Below are positions 1 to 8,683 of a stretch of DNA of 64,000 bases, piece after piece. The stretch lies in assembly GCA_945890485.1 (NCBI GenBank), contig CAMDCN010000008.1, forward strand, positions 186,001 through 250,000. Reading direction: 5' to 3'. The notes below the pieces were generated by a model. The model worked only from the letters and a program-made list of their open reading frames with translations. It did no database searches and had not been told where the DNA came from. The translations under genes were made by a program, and so were the position numbers. Numbering within the stretch: position 1 is the first letter of the stretch; each line of letters starts with the position of its first letter. Source of the DNA: Candidatus Sulfopaludibacter sp. SbA3 (GTDB lineage Bacteria; Acidobacteriota; Terriglobia; Bryobacterales; Bryobacteraceae).

Positions 1-176
1 CCCGATCCCCGCGCGCACCCCGCCACCAGGGAGCCGAAGAGCACGGGCGCAATCACCGATTGGATCAGTTTCAGGAACGTGCGGCCCACCGGGGCGAGGC
101 TCTGTCCGAACTCCGGCCAGGCCAGTCCCACCGCCGCGCCCACCGCCATACTGAGCAGAAGATAGGCGCTAAGCAA
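1..176 (-). CDS. dicarboxylate/amino acid:cation symporter, N-terminal part (cut by window start)
   Basis: Reading the minus strand from about 176 gives an uninterrupted frame off the window edge. It begins with a hydrophobic helix, then a 'G-rich helix, P-E-F-G-Q-S-L-A-P-V-G-R-T-F-L-K-L-I' segment and 'VIAPVLFGSLVAGCA'. This is the first-helix / loop / second-helix pattern of the DAACS (GltP/DctA) family, which imports C4-dicarboxylates or glutamate with Na+ or H+. Only about 58 residues are visible, so the substrate cannot be told. The start is uncertain: TTG at 176 overlaps the preceding small gene by 8 bases, while the first ATG (149) lies inside helix 1. The overlap suggests cotranscription with the small membrane protein upstream. 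Confidence 0.6.
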   Translation of the reverse strand, partial: MLSAYLLLSMAVGAAVGLAWPEFGQSLAPVGRTFLKLIQSVIAPVLFGSLVAGCARGS

Positions 177-363
177 TCTTCCTGACCAGGCGCGCGGGGA
201 GACTGAAGAGCGACCAGATCAACTCCAGTACACCCGACACAGCCACGCCAACCAGGCGGAACGGCAGCAGAACCAGCCAAATCACCGGGTAGAGCAACAG
301 CGCCAGGATGGCCAGCGGCCAGCACAGGAACAGCAGGATGCACCACAGCAGGAATTTGAACAT
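169..363 (-). CDS. small hydrophobic membrane protein, 64 aa
   Basis: The product is a 64-residue protein that is almost entirely hydrophobic: two probable membrane helices (about residues 3-24 and 26-45) with Trp and Pro at the borders, then a short amphipathic tail ending in basic residues. A G-rich ribosome site (GAGGGGGG) lies about 8 bases before the ATG. Similar tiny proteins starting M-F/V-K-F-L are familiar from Acidobacteria and Bacteroidetes, but no function is known to me. It is probably cotranscribed with the symporter that follows with an 8-base overlap. Confidence 0.6.
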   Translation of the reverse strand: MFKFLLWCILLFLCWPLAILALLLYPVIWLVLLPFRLVGVAVSGVLELIWSLFSLPARLVRKIA

Positions 364-429
364 GAAAATACCCCCCTCGCTTGGAAGTACGCAGTTTACC
401 AGTCTGAAGTTCGGCTAAACTCGAAAGCT

Positions 430-1497
430 ATGCGGTGGTCCGTCATTTTTTTGTTGGCCGCAATGCTCCGCGCCGAAGAGTGGTCCGCGGACAAGGCGCG
501 GCGGTTGGAGCAGGCGATTGAAGCTGAGCGGCAGCGGCAGCAGGTGGTTGGCCTGAGTGTCGCGATCGCGGAAGGCGGTCTGCTCCGTTTTGCGGATGGT
601 TTTGGCAAGGCCGACCTGGAGCATGATATCTCTGCCACGCCGGATACCGTGTATCGTCTGGCCTCGATTTCGAAACCCATCACGGCCGTTGCCGCGCTGC
701 AACTCCACGAACGGGGCAAGCTCAATCTAAACGCACCGGTTCAAAACTATGTCCCGAGTTTTCCCCAGAAACAATGGGGGGTTTCCGTCCGTGATCTCCT
801 TGGCCACCTGGCCGGGGTGCGCCACTACCGGGGCGGGGAACTCGCCTCTACCGTCCATTACGGCAACGTCACGGAGCCGCTGCGGATTTTTGCCGAAGAC
901 CCGCTGCTCCACCAGCCTCGCACGAAGTACCTCTACACCACATATGGGTACAACCTCATCGGCGCCGCCATTGAGGCTGTGGCGGGCGTGCCGTTTCTCC
1001 AATACGTCCGGGAGAATATTTTCAAGCCAGCCGGAATGGTTACGATTCGCGCTGACCACCAGGCCGAGATCATCCGCCACCGCTCCCGTGGCTACGCGAA
1101 GAGCAAAGAGGGCCGCATCATCAATACTGGCTTGGCGGATACGAGCAACAAGATTCCCGGCGGGGGACTGGCCGCCACCGTGTTTGATCTGATTGCTTTC
1201 GCCAATGCCTTCGACTCCGGCCTGCTGCTTAAGCGCCCGACGATGCGCATGATGACCCAGCGCCAGCGCCTGCTTGATCGCCAACTCACCGGTTACGGGC
1301 TTGGCTGGAATGTGATGCCGCTCGCGGGCCGGCCGGCCATTTCCCATAGTGGCTCCCAACAGGGGGCGCGGACGATTCTCGTGCTGTACCCCGAGTCGAA
1401 GCTGACGATCGTGGTTCTAGCGAACTCGGATCACGCGGTCGTGAACGACTTCGTTTCGGCCATCTTGAAAGCGCTCGAAACGCCCTCATCGGCGTGA
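430..1497 (+). CDS. exported serine hydrolase, beta-lactamase class C / LACTB-like
   Basis: A 355-residue protein of the penicillin-binding / class C beta-lactamase fold (peptidase S12). A short signal peptide (about residues 1-15) implies export. The S-x-x-K motif S79-I-S-K82 supplies the nucleophile and general base. The second motif reads Y169-T-T, followed by Y-G-Y-N-L-I-G, where most family members have Y-S-N; a Y-x-T version is known in LACTB-type proteins. The third motif is H-S-G near residue 305. The substrate cannot be inferred; family members hydrolyse peptides, esters or D-amino acid peptides. Its 3' end overlaps the convergent lipA by 67 bases. Confidence 0.85.
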   Translation: MRWSVIFLLAAMLRAEEWSADKARRLEQAIEAERQRQQVVGLSVAIAEGGLLRFADGFGKADLEHDISATPDTVYRLASISKPITAVAALQLHERGKLNLNAPVQNYVPSFPQKQWGVSVRDLLGHLAGVRHYRGGELASTVHYGNVTEPLRIFAEDPLLHQPRTKYLYTTYGYNLIGAAIEAVAGVPFLQYVRENIFKPAGMVTIRADHQAEIIRHRSRGYAKSKEGRIINTGLADTSNKIPGGGLAATVFDLIAFANAFDSGLLLKRPTMRMMTQRQRLLDRQLTGYGLGWNVMPLAGRPAISHSGSQQGARTILVLYPESKLTIVVLANSDHAVVNDFVSAILKALETPSSA

Positions 1498-2339
1498 TAG
1501 CTGCTCCGTACCAATGGCCCGGCTTCGACGTGGGCATAGCCCATCTCGTAGCCCAGCCTGCGGTACTCATTGAACTCTTCGACCGGGATGTATCGCAGGA
1601 TCGGCAGATGCTTCGGCGAAGGCCGCAGGTACTGCCCCAAGGTCAGGATGTCTACATGATGTGCCCGGAGGTCTTTCATTACCTGGATGACCTCTTCCGG
1701 CGTCTCGCCCAGGCCAAGCATGACGCCGGACTTGGTTGGTGTTTGCGGCCGAAGCTGTTTTGCGTAGGCCAGCATGTCGAGTGACCGCTCGTAGCGCGCG
1801 CCGAGCCGCACCATGCGATAGAGGCGGGGTACGGTTTCCGTGTTGTGGTTCAGCACGTCTGGGGCGGCGTCCATGACAATTTCCATGGCTTCGCGCTTTC
1901 CTTGGAAGTCCGGTACGAGCACTTCCACTTGGCAGCCGGGGACGCGCTCGCGAATGGCCTCGATGGTCATCTTGAACAGCAGAGCCCCGCCGTCTTTGCG
2001 GTCGTCGCGATTGACGCTGGTGACGACGGCATAGCGGAGGCCCATCAGCGCGACGGCTTCGGCGACGCGACGGGGTTCGTCCATGTCTACTTCCAGCGGC
2101 GCGCCTTTCTGTACCGCGCAGAAGCCGCAGCGCCGGGTGCAGACGTTGCCGAGGATCATGAAGGTGGCGGTGCGCCGGTTCCAACAATCACCGATGTTCG
2201 GGCAGGCGGCCGACTCACACACGGTGTGCAGTTTGAGGTCGGTTACCAGTTGCTTCAGATCCCGGTAGTTTTCGCCGACTGGGGCCGGAGCGCGGAGCCA
2301 CTTGGGCCGTTCAACCTTGGGTTCTATGGTAACGAGCAC
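1431..2339 (-). CDS. lipA: lipoyl synthase
   Basis: A radical-SAM enzyme of 302 residues that inserts two sulfur atoms into octanoyl-lipoyl-carrier domains to make lipoate. The auxiliary cluster cysteines C41, C46 and C52 (C-x4-C-x5-C) and the radical-SAM motif C67-x3-C71-x2-C74 are intact. The conserved R-S-S-Y near the C-terminus, which supplies the serine ligand, is present. The start is a GTG at 2339, because a stop codon lies in frame shortly upstream. The length is typical. It runs convergently into the preceding serine hydrolase gene. No lipB is seen next to it. Confidence 0.95.
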   Translation of the reverse strand: MLVTIEPKVERPKWLRAPAPVGENYRDLKQLVTDLKLHTVCESAACPNIGDCWNRRTATFMILGNVCTRRCGFCAVQKGAPLEVDMDEPRRVAEAVALMGLRYAVVTSVNRDDRKDGGALLFKMTIEAIRERVPGCQVEVLVPDFQGKREAMEIVMDAAPDVLNHNTETVPRLYRMVRLGARYERSLDMLAYAKQLRPQTPTKSGVMLGLGETPEEVIQVMKDLRAHHVDILTLGQYLRPSPKHLPILRYIPVEEFNEYRRLGYEMGYAHVEAGPLVRSSYHADEGVSSAFKMAETKSFTTA

Positions 2340-2657
2340 TACCTTCAGAATACCCTATGCAAATTGGTATTCCGCCAGGCGACTACCCGCCACCCTTGGC
2401 GCGCCCCTGCTCTGGCGTTATCGAGCGATGATGCCTGCATAGAACTCCTCTCGTTGGAGTGCCGGAATATAAGGTACTTCCTCCTGCCGTTCCCGAATAG
2501 AGACAAGCTCGCCGAAGGCAGGCTCCAACGACGGATTGAACATAGGAATCAAGGATTCAACCCTGGCAAACTCACCGATCTTTTCCCGAATCGGGTAAAC
2601 TAAAGTGGCAATTATTGCATTGTTTTAATCCGCCACGAGAGGCGCGAGCCGTCCGCT
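2340..2657. other. intergenic region between lipA and nqrA, with a possible 44-codon ORF
   Basis: This 318-base stretch separates two divergent genes and must carry both promoters; none stands out clearly. Its G+C is lower than that of its neighbours. On the minus strand a short frame runs from TTG at 2552 (AGGG eight bases upstream) or ATG at 2543 to TAA at 2418. It would give an acidic 44-residue peptide containing 'GELVSIRERQEEVPYIPALQ'. It looks protein-like but matches no family I recognise, so it is not called as a gene. Confidence 0.4.
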
Positions 2658-4046
2658 ATGCAGGACCATTCTGGAGCGAACGTATTGGCCCGACTTGTAC
2701 CTGATTCCGCCAGCATAAAACTCACTCGTGGACTGAACCTGAAGCTGTTGGGCAGTGCTCCACTTGTGCGCCTCGACCTTCCGGTCGCTGCCACATTTGC
2801 AGTGAGGCCGATGGATGTCCCGGGCCTTGAGTCCATTCCGCGCCTGCTCCATCAGGTTGGCGACTCCGTTTTGGCCGGGGATCCTGTCCTCGCCAGTAAG
2901 GTGAACCCGGAGGTGGTCTTCTCCTCTCCAGTGAGTGGCGCCATTGTAGAGGTCCGCCGCGGCCCTAAACGAGCGATTACTGAAGTCGTGATTGAGCCAA
3001 GCCGGCAACTCGATTTCCGCGCCTTCCGCAAGCCTAGCCTCTCGTCCCGCGACCAGATGCTCGAGACCCTTTTGGGCAGCGGCGCATGGACTCTGCTGCG
3101 ACAGCGCCCTTTTAACACCTTCGCCGATCCCGCGGTCACCCCGCGCGATATCTTCGTCTCCTGTTTTGACTCGGCGCCGCTGGCTCCGGACACCGGGTTC
3201 TTATTGCAAGGCAGGGAAGAGGCTTTCCTGGCTGGCCTGCGAGCTCTCCGCACCCTGACTTCCGGCGAGGTGCATCTGGGGGTCGCGCCGCATTCGAGCG
3301 ACCTTTTCCGCTGGGCTGACTCCGCGCGCGTACACACCTTCGATGGCCCTCATCCCGCCGGCGCCGTGGGGGTCCAGATCCATCACATCGCCCCCATTGC
3401 CAAAGGTCATGTCGTTTGGACCATCAAGCCCCAGGACGTCGCGATCATCGGTACGCTAGTGACCGAGGGGATCTTTGATGCCCGCCGTACGGTCGCCTTC
3501 ACGGGACCGCAGTTGAAGCGCACCGGCTATGTCGACACCCGCCTCGGCGCCGCCGTCGCTCCCTTCCTTGGGGGCAACCTGAAATCGGAACGGGTCCGGC
3601 TGATCAGCGGCAACGTCCTGACCGGGAAGATCATTCCGCCTTCGGGGCATCTTGGTCATTTCGACGATCAGGTTACGGTGATCGAAGAAGGCGACCAACC
3701 GGAGTTTCTTGGCTGGCTGTTCCCTTCTTATCCTCGTCCGACGCTCTCCAGGACCTTCCTCTCCTACTTCCTGCCCAACCGTGAATACGCTGTCAATTCC
3801 AATCCCCACGGGGAGCAGCGAGCGTTCGTCATGACCGGAGAGTATGAGCGGGTGGTGCCGATGGACCTCTACCCCCAACACTTACTCAAAGCCATCCTGT
3901 TCCGTGACTTCGACCAGATGGAAGGTCTGGGCATCTACGAAGTAGTCGAGGAGGACCTGGCGCTTTGCGAGTTCGCCTGTACCTCCAAGCAGCCCGTGCA
4001 ACGCATCCTTCGTGAGGGCCTCGATTGGATGAGGGGCGAGGCATGA
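2658..4046 (+). CDS. nqrA: Na+-translocating NADH:quinone reductase subunit A
   Basis: First gene of a complete nqrABCDEF operon. NqrA is the peripheral cytoplasmic subunit of the sodium-pumping NADH:ubiquinone oxidoreductase and helps form the quinone end of the complex. The 462-residue product contains the family start 'IKLTRGLNLKLLG', the biotinyl-lipoyl-like region around residues 50-100 and the long SLBB-type C-terminal half. The ATG at 2658 has no good ribosome site; TTG at 2685 has GGAG eight bases before it and would still keep the whole conserved region, so the N-terminus is uncertain by about nine residues. nqrB follows after 25 bases. Confidence 0.93.
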   Translation: MQDHSGANVLARLVPDSASIKLTRGLNLKLLGSAPLVRLDLPVAATFAVRPMDVPGLESIPRLLHQVGDSVLAGDPVLASKVNPEVVFSSPVSGAIVEVRRGPKRAITEVVIEPSRQLDFRAFRKPSLSSRDQMLETLLGSGAWTLLRQRPFNTFADPAVTPRDIFVSCFDSAPLAPDTGFLLQGREEAFLAGLRALRTLTSGEVHLGVAPHSSDLFRWADSARVHTFDGPHPAGAVGVQIHHIAPIAKGHVVWTIKPQDVAIIGTLVTEGIFDARRTVAFTGPQLKRTGYVDTRLGAAVAPFLGGNLKSERVRLISGNVLTGKIIPPSGHLGHFDDQVTVIEEGDQPEFLGWLFPSYPRPTLSRTFLSYFLPNREYAVNSNPHGEQRAFVMTGEYERVVPMDLYPQHLLKAILFRDFDQMEGLGIYEVVEEDLALCEFACTSKQPVQRILREGLDWMRGEA

Positions 4047-4071
4047 TGACGAAGGGGAAAGGGGCATTTTG

Positions 4072-5241
4072 ATGAAAGTTATTCGCGGCCTGCTGGATCA
4101 GGCGAAGCCCCATTTCACCAAGGGCGGGAAGCTGGAAAAGTTCCACTACGCTTACGACGCCTTTGAAACCTTCCTTTTCGTGCCGGGCGAGACCACCACG
4201 GAAGGAACCCACATTAAGGACGGTATCGACCTGAAGCGGACGATGTTCACTGTCGTCGTGGCGCTGCTGCCCTGCCTGCTGTTCGGCATCTGGAATGTAG
4301 GGCACCAACACTATGCCGCCACCGGTGAGTTCGCCGCACTCTCGTCCGGTTTCGTCGAAAAGCTGCTATTCGGATTGCTTGTCGTTCTGCCGATGCTCGC
4401 CGTTTCCTACGGCGTCGGCCTGACCATTGAGTTCGCGTTCGCGATCTTCCGGGATCATCCCGTTAACGAGGGATTTCTTGTCTCCGGCATCCTGATACCG
4501 CTAATCATGCCGCCCACAGTCCCGCTGTGGATGATTGGTCTTGCCACTGCCTTCGCCGTCGTAATCGGAAAGGAAGCTTTCGGTGGAACCGGCATGAACA
4601 TCCTGAACGTGGCCCTCGTCGCCAGGGTGTTTCTTTTCTTCGCCTATCCGCCGTACATGGCAGGCGACGCGGTGTGGGTCGCGGGAGATCCTTCACGCTT
4701 TGTCGACGGCTACTCCGGCGCTACTCCGCTTGCGGTAGCTTACTCCGGCGGACTCACTGCTCTCGATCAGTCTTACAGTTTGGAGAACCTGTTTTGGGGC
4801 GTCATTCCCGGTTCGATTGGAGAGACCTCGGTCGTTGCCATCGGACTTGGAGCCCTTCTCCTGATCGTTACCGGTATCGGCAGTTGGCGCATCATGGGCA
4901 GCGTGATCGCCGGGGCCGCCGCCACCGCGCTGCTCTTTCAGGTCACAGGGATTCAACCCTATTCCGGAGTGCCCCCGCACTACCACCTGTTGATGGGCAG
5001 CGTCCTGTTCGCGGCCGTCTTCATGGCGACGGACCCTGCTACCGCGGCGCAAACCCAGCCGGGCAAGTACGTTTACGGTCTCCTGATCGGTATCACCGGC
5101 ATGATCATCCGCGTGCTGAACCCAGCCTACCCCGAAGGCTGGATGCTCGCCATTCTACTGTTGAACGTCTTTGCCCCACTCATCGACCACTGGTTCATCA
5201 GCGCCAACATGAAACGGAGGAACGCCCGTGCACTCCAATAA
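4072..5241 (+). CDS. nqrB: Na+-translocating NADH:quinone reductase subunit B
   Basis: Integral membrane subunit of the NQR complex (389 residues, about ten helices) that carries covalently bound FMN and riboflavin. The flavinylation motif S-G-A-T is at residues 215-218, so Thr218 is the expected FMN attachment site, added by the ApbE encoded nearby on the other strand. The ATG at 4072 is preferred over the TTG one codon earlier; a strong purine-rich stretch (GAAGGGGAAAGGGG) precedes it. The gene overlaps nqrC by 14 bases, which suggests translational coupling. Confidence 0.96.
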   Translation: MKVIRGLLDQAKPHFTKGGKLEKFHYAYDAFETFLFVPGETTTEGTHIKDGIDLKRTMFTVVVALLPCLLFGIWNVGHQHYAATGEFAALSSGFVEKLLFGLLVVLPMLAVSYGVGLTIEFAFAIFRDHPVNEGFLVSGILIPLIMPPTVPLWMIGLATAFAVVIGKEAFGGTGMNILNVALVARVFLFFAYPPYMAGDAVWVAGDPSRFVDGYSGATPLAVAYSGGLTALDQSYSLENLFWGVIPGSIGETSVVAIGLGALLLIVTGIGSWRIMGSVIAGAAATALLFQVTGIQPYSGVPPHYHLLMGSVLFAAVFMATDPATAAQTQPGKYVYGLLIGITGMIIRVLNPAYPEGWMLAILLLNVFAPLIDHWFISANMKRRNARALQ

Positions 5242-5929
5242 GTACACGGTGGTGTACGCCTCGGTGCTCACCGCAATTGTTGGCGCTTCGCTCGCCATCG
5301 CGGTTGGCGGCTTGAAGCCGCGGCAGGAGCGTAACGCGCTGATGGCCAATCGCCGGGCGATCCTCCAAACCGTCATGGAGGTGAATCCGCAGACCCTCGA
5401 AGCCGACTATCAGTCTCTGGTCACCGAGCGTGTCTTTGACCTCGGTGGGAAGGAGGTTTCCGGTGTCGAGGCTTTCTCCCTGAACCTGAAGGACGAGGCT
5501 CGCAAGCCCAACGCTCAGCAGCGCCTTCCCCTGTTCGTGTTTTCGCGCGACGGCGTGAAACGATACATCGTCCCCATGCAGGGCGCCGGTCTGTGGGGCC
5601 CTATCGGGGCGTACCTCGCCCTCGAAGCTGATCTCAGCACGATTTATGGCGTCGCCTTCAGCCAGGAGAAAGAGACTCCCGGCCTCGGCGCCGAGATCGA
5701 CCGGCCCTTTTTTGAAGACCGCTATAAAGGGAAGAAAATCTATAACGACGGCGCGACTCTGGAGCCTGTCGCCGTGCTCCGTGGAAGCGGCAACAATACC
5801 GCCGCGATGCCGCATGCCGTCGACGGCTTGACCGGCGCCACGATTACCCTCAACGGAGTTTCGCGGATGTTCCGGGATGAACTTTCCCGCTATGACCGGA
5901 TCTTCGCTACTCTCCGCCAGACCCAGTAG
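5228..5929 (+). CDS. nqrC: Na+-translocating NADH:quinone reductase subunit C
   Basis: Membrane-anchored, mostly periplasmic FMN-binding subunit (233 residues) with a single N-terminal helix (about 7-28) and the FMN-binding domain. The motif D199-G-L-T-G-A-T205 is the ApbE recognition site, making Thr205 the likely FMN-linked residue. The start is GTG with GGAGG seven bases upstream, inside the end of nqrB. This subunit receives electrons from the NqrD/E iron centre and passes them towards NqrB. Confidence 0.95.
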   Translation: MHSNKYTVVYASVLTAIVGASLAIAVGGLKPRQERNALMANRRAILQTVMEVNPQTLEADYQSLVTERVFDLGGKEVSGVEAFSLNLKDEARKPNAQQRLPLFVFSRDGVKRYIVPMQGAGLWGPIGAYLALEADLSTIYGVAFSQEKETPGLGAEIDRPFFEDRYKGKKIYNDGATLEPVAVLRGSGNNTAAMPHAVDGLTGATITLNGVSRMFRDELSRYDRIFATLRQTQ

Positions 5930-5936
5930 GTGACCC

Positions 5937-6593
5937 ATGAGCACGCAACTCCAACCCGCCCCTACGCTGCTTTCGAAGAAGCAGAAGAAGCTGCTGAGCG
6001 ACCCGATCGGCGACAACAACCCCATTACGATCCAGGTGCTCGGCATCTGCTCGGCGCTCGCGATCACCACGCAGTTGCGGACTTCGCTCGTCATGGCGAT
6101 CTCGGTGATCTTCGTCGTGGCTTGCTCAAACGTTGCCATCTCTCTGATCCGCAAAGGCATTCCGGAGCGCATCCGGATGATCGTGCAGTTGATGGTCGTC
6201 GCCGGGCTTGTCGTTCTGGTCGACCAGTTTTTGAAGGCCTTCGCCTATGACATCAGCCGCCAGCTTTCGGTCTATATCGGCCTCATCATCACCAACTGCA
6301 TCGTCATGGGCCGGCTGGAGGCGTTTGCCTTAAGCAATCGGCCGTGGGATGCGTTCCTCGATGGCATCGGCAATGGTATCGGCTACGGCGCGATTCTCAT
6401 GGTGGTGGCATTCTTCCGGGAGTTGTTCGGCGCAGGAACCCTGTTCGGATATCAAGTGGTTCCGCAGGCCTTCTATGACGCCGGTTATCGCAATAACGGC
6501 ATCATGCTCACTCCCTCGGCGGCGATGTTCCTCATCGGCATCATCATTTGGATCCATCGCGCCCGCAAGCCGAAGCTCATCGATATCTCTTAG
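5937..6593 (+). CDS. nqrD: Na+-translocating NADH:quinone reductase subunit D
   Basis: Polytopic membrane subunit (218 residues, about six helices) of the RnfE/NqrD family. The cytoplasmic N-terminal stretch 'LLSDPIGDNNPITIQVLGIC' is characteristic, and the first conserved Cys is within it. NqrD and NqrE form a symmetric pair that binds an iron-sulfur centre in the membrane. The gene starts 8 bases after nqrC. Confidence 0.95.
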   Translation: MSTQLQPAPTLLSKKQKKLLSDPIGDNNPITIQVLGICSALAITTQLRTSLVMAISVIFVVACSNVAISLIRKGIPERIRMIVQLMVVAGLVVLVDQFLKAFAYDISRQLSVYIGLIITNCIVMGRLEAFALSNRPWDAFLDGIGNGIGYGAILMVVAFFRELFGAGTLFGYQVVPQAFYDAGYRNNGIMLTPSAAMFLIGIIIWIHRARKPKLIDIS

Positions 6594-6602
6594 GGACTGC
6601 TA

Positions 6603-7214
6603 ATGGAACTCGTCAATATCTTTATCCGTTCCGCATTTATCGAGAACATGGTGCTGGCTTACTTCCTCGGCATGTGTTCGTTTCTGGCTGTTTCGAAGTC
6701 TGTGAAAACGGCCACCGGCCTCGGGCTCGCCGTGGTGTTTATGCTCAGCGTCACGGCGCCGCTCAACTGGCTGATCAACAACTACCTGCTCGTTAAGGGC
6801 TCGTTCGCCTGGATCTCGCCCGCGTTGGCGGAGGTCGATCTCACGTTCCTTCAGTTCATCCTCTTCATTGCGGTCATCGCGTCGATGGTCCAACTGCTTG
6901 AGATGATCATGGAGCGCTTCTTTCCTCCGCTGTACTCAGCGCTGGGCATCTTCCTGCCGCTGATTACAGTGAATTGCGCAATTCTAGGCGGCTCACTGTT
7001 CATGATCGAGCGCCAGCTTAGCCTGGACGAGTCCGTCGTTTATGGCGTCGGCTCCGGCTTTGGCTTTCTGCTGGCGATCGTGGCGCTAGCCGCCATTCGT
7101 GAAAAGCTGCGCTACTCGAATGTGCCCGCTCCGTTGCGTGGTCTCGGCATCGCGTTCATCATCACCGGCCTGATGGGCCTGGCCTTTATGAGCTTCGCTG
7201 GAATCACCCTATAG
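6603..7214 (+). CDS. nqrE: Na+-translocating NADH:quinone reductase subunit E
   Basis: Polytopic membrane subunit (203 residues, RnfA/NqrE family, six helices), partner of NqrD. The family features '[20 protein letters not shown]' near the N-terminus and '[12 protein letters not shown]' near residues 121-133 hold the conserved cysteines that ligate the intramembrane iron centre. It lies 9 bases downstream of nqrD and 6 bases upstream of nqrF. Confidence 0.95.
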   Translation: MELVNIFIRSAFIENMVLAYFLGMCSFLAVSKSVKTATGLGLAVVFMLSVTAPLNWLINNYLLVKGSFAWISPALAEVDLTFLQFILFIAVIASMVQLLEMIMERFFPPLYSALGIFLPLITVNCAILGGSLFMIERQLSLDESVVYGVGSGFGFLLAIVALAAIREKLRYSNVPAPLRGLGIAFIITGLMGLAFMSFAGITL

Positions 7215-7220
7215 ACAACC

Positions 7221-8483
7221 ATGACGGAACTCCAAGACATCATTTGGGCAGCGGCGGCCAGTCTGGCGGCCATGGGCATCGTCGTCCTCGGCATGGTCGG
7301 GCTCCTGATATTCGCGAAGCAGCGGTTGTTCTCCGCCGGCGATCTGGCTGTAGTGGTGAACGGAGATTCGGCGAATCCGATTGCCGCCAATCATGGGACC
7401 ACCCTGCTGACCGCGCTGTCGTCCAAGTCCGTGTACCTCCCGTCGGCCTGTGGTGGAGGCGGTACCTGCGCCATGTGCCGCTGCGTTGTCGAGGAAGGGG
7501 GCGGTGAGGTGTTGGCCACGGAGACCAACCATCTCTCCCGTCGCGAGGTCCGGGAAGGCTGGCGGCTTGCGTGTCAGGTGAAGGTCACGGGCGACCTGCA
7601 CATCAAAGTGCCGGTCGAAGTCTTCGGCGCCCGCAAGCGGGTCTGCACGGTACTCAGCAATCGGAACGTCGCTACCTACATCAAAGAGTTCGTCGTGCAG
7701 TTGCCGCCCGGAGAGGAGCTGGACTTTGAACCCGGCGGCTACATCCAACTCGATGTTCCGCCGTGCGTTGTGGACTACAAGGACATCGACGTCGATGAGC
7801 GGTTCCGCCCGGAGTGGGACCAGGCCCGCATGTGGGATCTCCGGATGGTCAATGAGGAGCCCATTTTTCGCGCCTACTCGATGGCGAACCATCCGGCTGA
7901 AGGGAACATCATCACCCTAAACATTCGCATCGCCCCTCCGCCGTGGGATAAGGAGGCGGATCGTTGGATGAGCGTCAACCCCGGCATTGCCTCTTCGTAT
8001 GCCTGCTCCCGCCGTCCCGGGGACAAGGTCACCATCTCCGGCCCCTTCGGCGATTTCCATATCAAGCGGACAGAGCGCGAGATGATCTACATTGGCGGTG
8101 GCGCGGGCATGGCGCCGCTCCGCTCTCATATCCTGCACCTGTTCCAAACCGAGAAGACCAACCGGAAGGTTTCTTTCTGGTATGCCGGCCGATCCCGGCA
8201 GGAGCTGTTCTACATGGATGTCTTCGAGCAGTTGGAGAGAGACTTCCCCAACTTCAAGCTCAACGTGATTCTCTCGAGGCCCAAGAAGGTCGACGCCTGG
8301 GAGGGGCCCGTGGGCCACATCCACAACCTGCTGCTCAGTTCTTACCTCAGCAAGCACCCTAATCCGGAGGAGATCGAGTACTACCTCTGCGGTCCGCCAG
8401 CGCTGCTGCAATCGTCATTGAAGACGCTGGACGACTTGGGCGTTCCTAAGGAAAATATTGCGTTCGACGACTTCGGCTCCTGA
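7221..8483 (+). CDS. nqrF: Na+-translocating NADH:quinone reductase subunit F
   Basis: NADH-oxidising subunit (420 residues): N-terminal membrane helix (about 12-32), a ferredoxin-type 2Fe-2S domain with C77, C83, C86 and C118, then a ferredoxin-reductase-like module with the FAD motif 'RAYSMAN' and an NAD-binding region starting 'YIGGGAGMAPLRSH'. It takes a hydride from NADH onto FAD and feeds the 2Fe-2S cluster. It ends the operon. Its last 103 bases overlap, on the opposite strand, the 3' part of the NqrM-like gene. Confidence 0.96.
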   Translation: MTELQDIIWAAAASLAAMGIVVLGMVGLLIFAKQRLFSAGDLAVVVNGDSANPIAANHGTTLLTALSSKSVYLPSACGGGGTCAMCRCVVEEGGGEVLATETNHLSRREVREGWRLACQVKVTGDLHIKVPVEVFGARKRVCTVLSNRNVATYIKEFVVQLPPGEELDFEPGGYIQLDVPPCVVDYKDIDVDERFRPEWDQARMWDLRMVNEEPIFRAYSMANHPAEGNIITLNIRIAPPPWDKEADRWMSVNPGIASSYACSRRPGDKVTISGPFGDFHIKRTEREMIYIGGGAGMAPLRSHILHLFQTEKTNRKVSFWYAGRSRQELFYMDVFEQLERDFPNFKLNVILSRPKKVDAWEGPVGHIHNLLLSSYLSKHPNPEEIEYYLCGPPALLQSSLKTLDDLGVPKENIAFDDFGS

Positions 8484-8662
8484 CAGAACCGGGCGCCGCT
8501 TTTTTCTTTAGCCCGCGGGCAGACCATGCACGGATCCTCGTCCGCCGCTCCCGTTCGACCACAGATGCCAGGAAACTTGCTGTCTTTGACGAACAGCAGG
8601 CGGATGGCCAGCAGGGCGAAACAAACACCTAGAAGGCCGATGCTGAGCAGAATCGACGCCAT
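8381..8662 (-). CDS. NqrM-like Cys-rich membrane protein (DUF539-type), candidate NQR maturation factor
   Basis: A 93-residue protein with one N-terminal membrane helix (about 3-24) followed by a Cys-rich segment: C34 in 'GICGR', then C45-x2-C48 and C60. This layout matches NqrM, the small protein needed to assemble the iron centre of the NqrD/E pair, whose cysteines are conserved. It starts 21 bases after apbE on the same strand, and apbE-nqrM next to nqr genes is the usual arrangement. Unlike typical NqrM, it has a C-terminal extension of about 30 residues that is antisense to the end of nqrF, so a sequencing or annotation artefact at that end is possible. Confidence 0.7.
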   Translation of the reverse strand: MASILLSIGLLGVCFALLAIRLLFVKDSKFPGICGRTGAADEDPCMVCPRAKEKSGARFCQEPKSSNAIFSLGTPKSSSVFNDDCSSAGGPQR

Positions 8663-8683
8663 TGTCCAGTATAGCCCGCGGGT

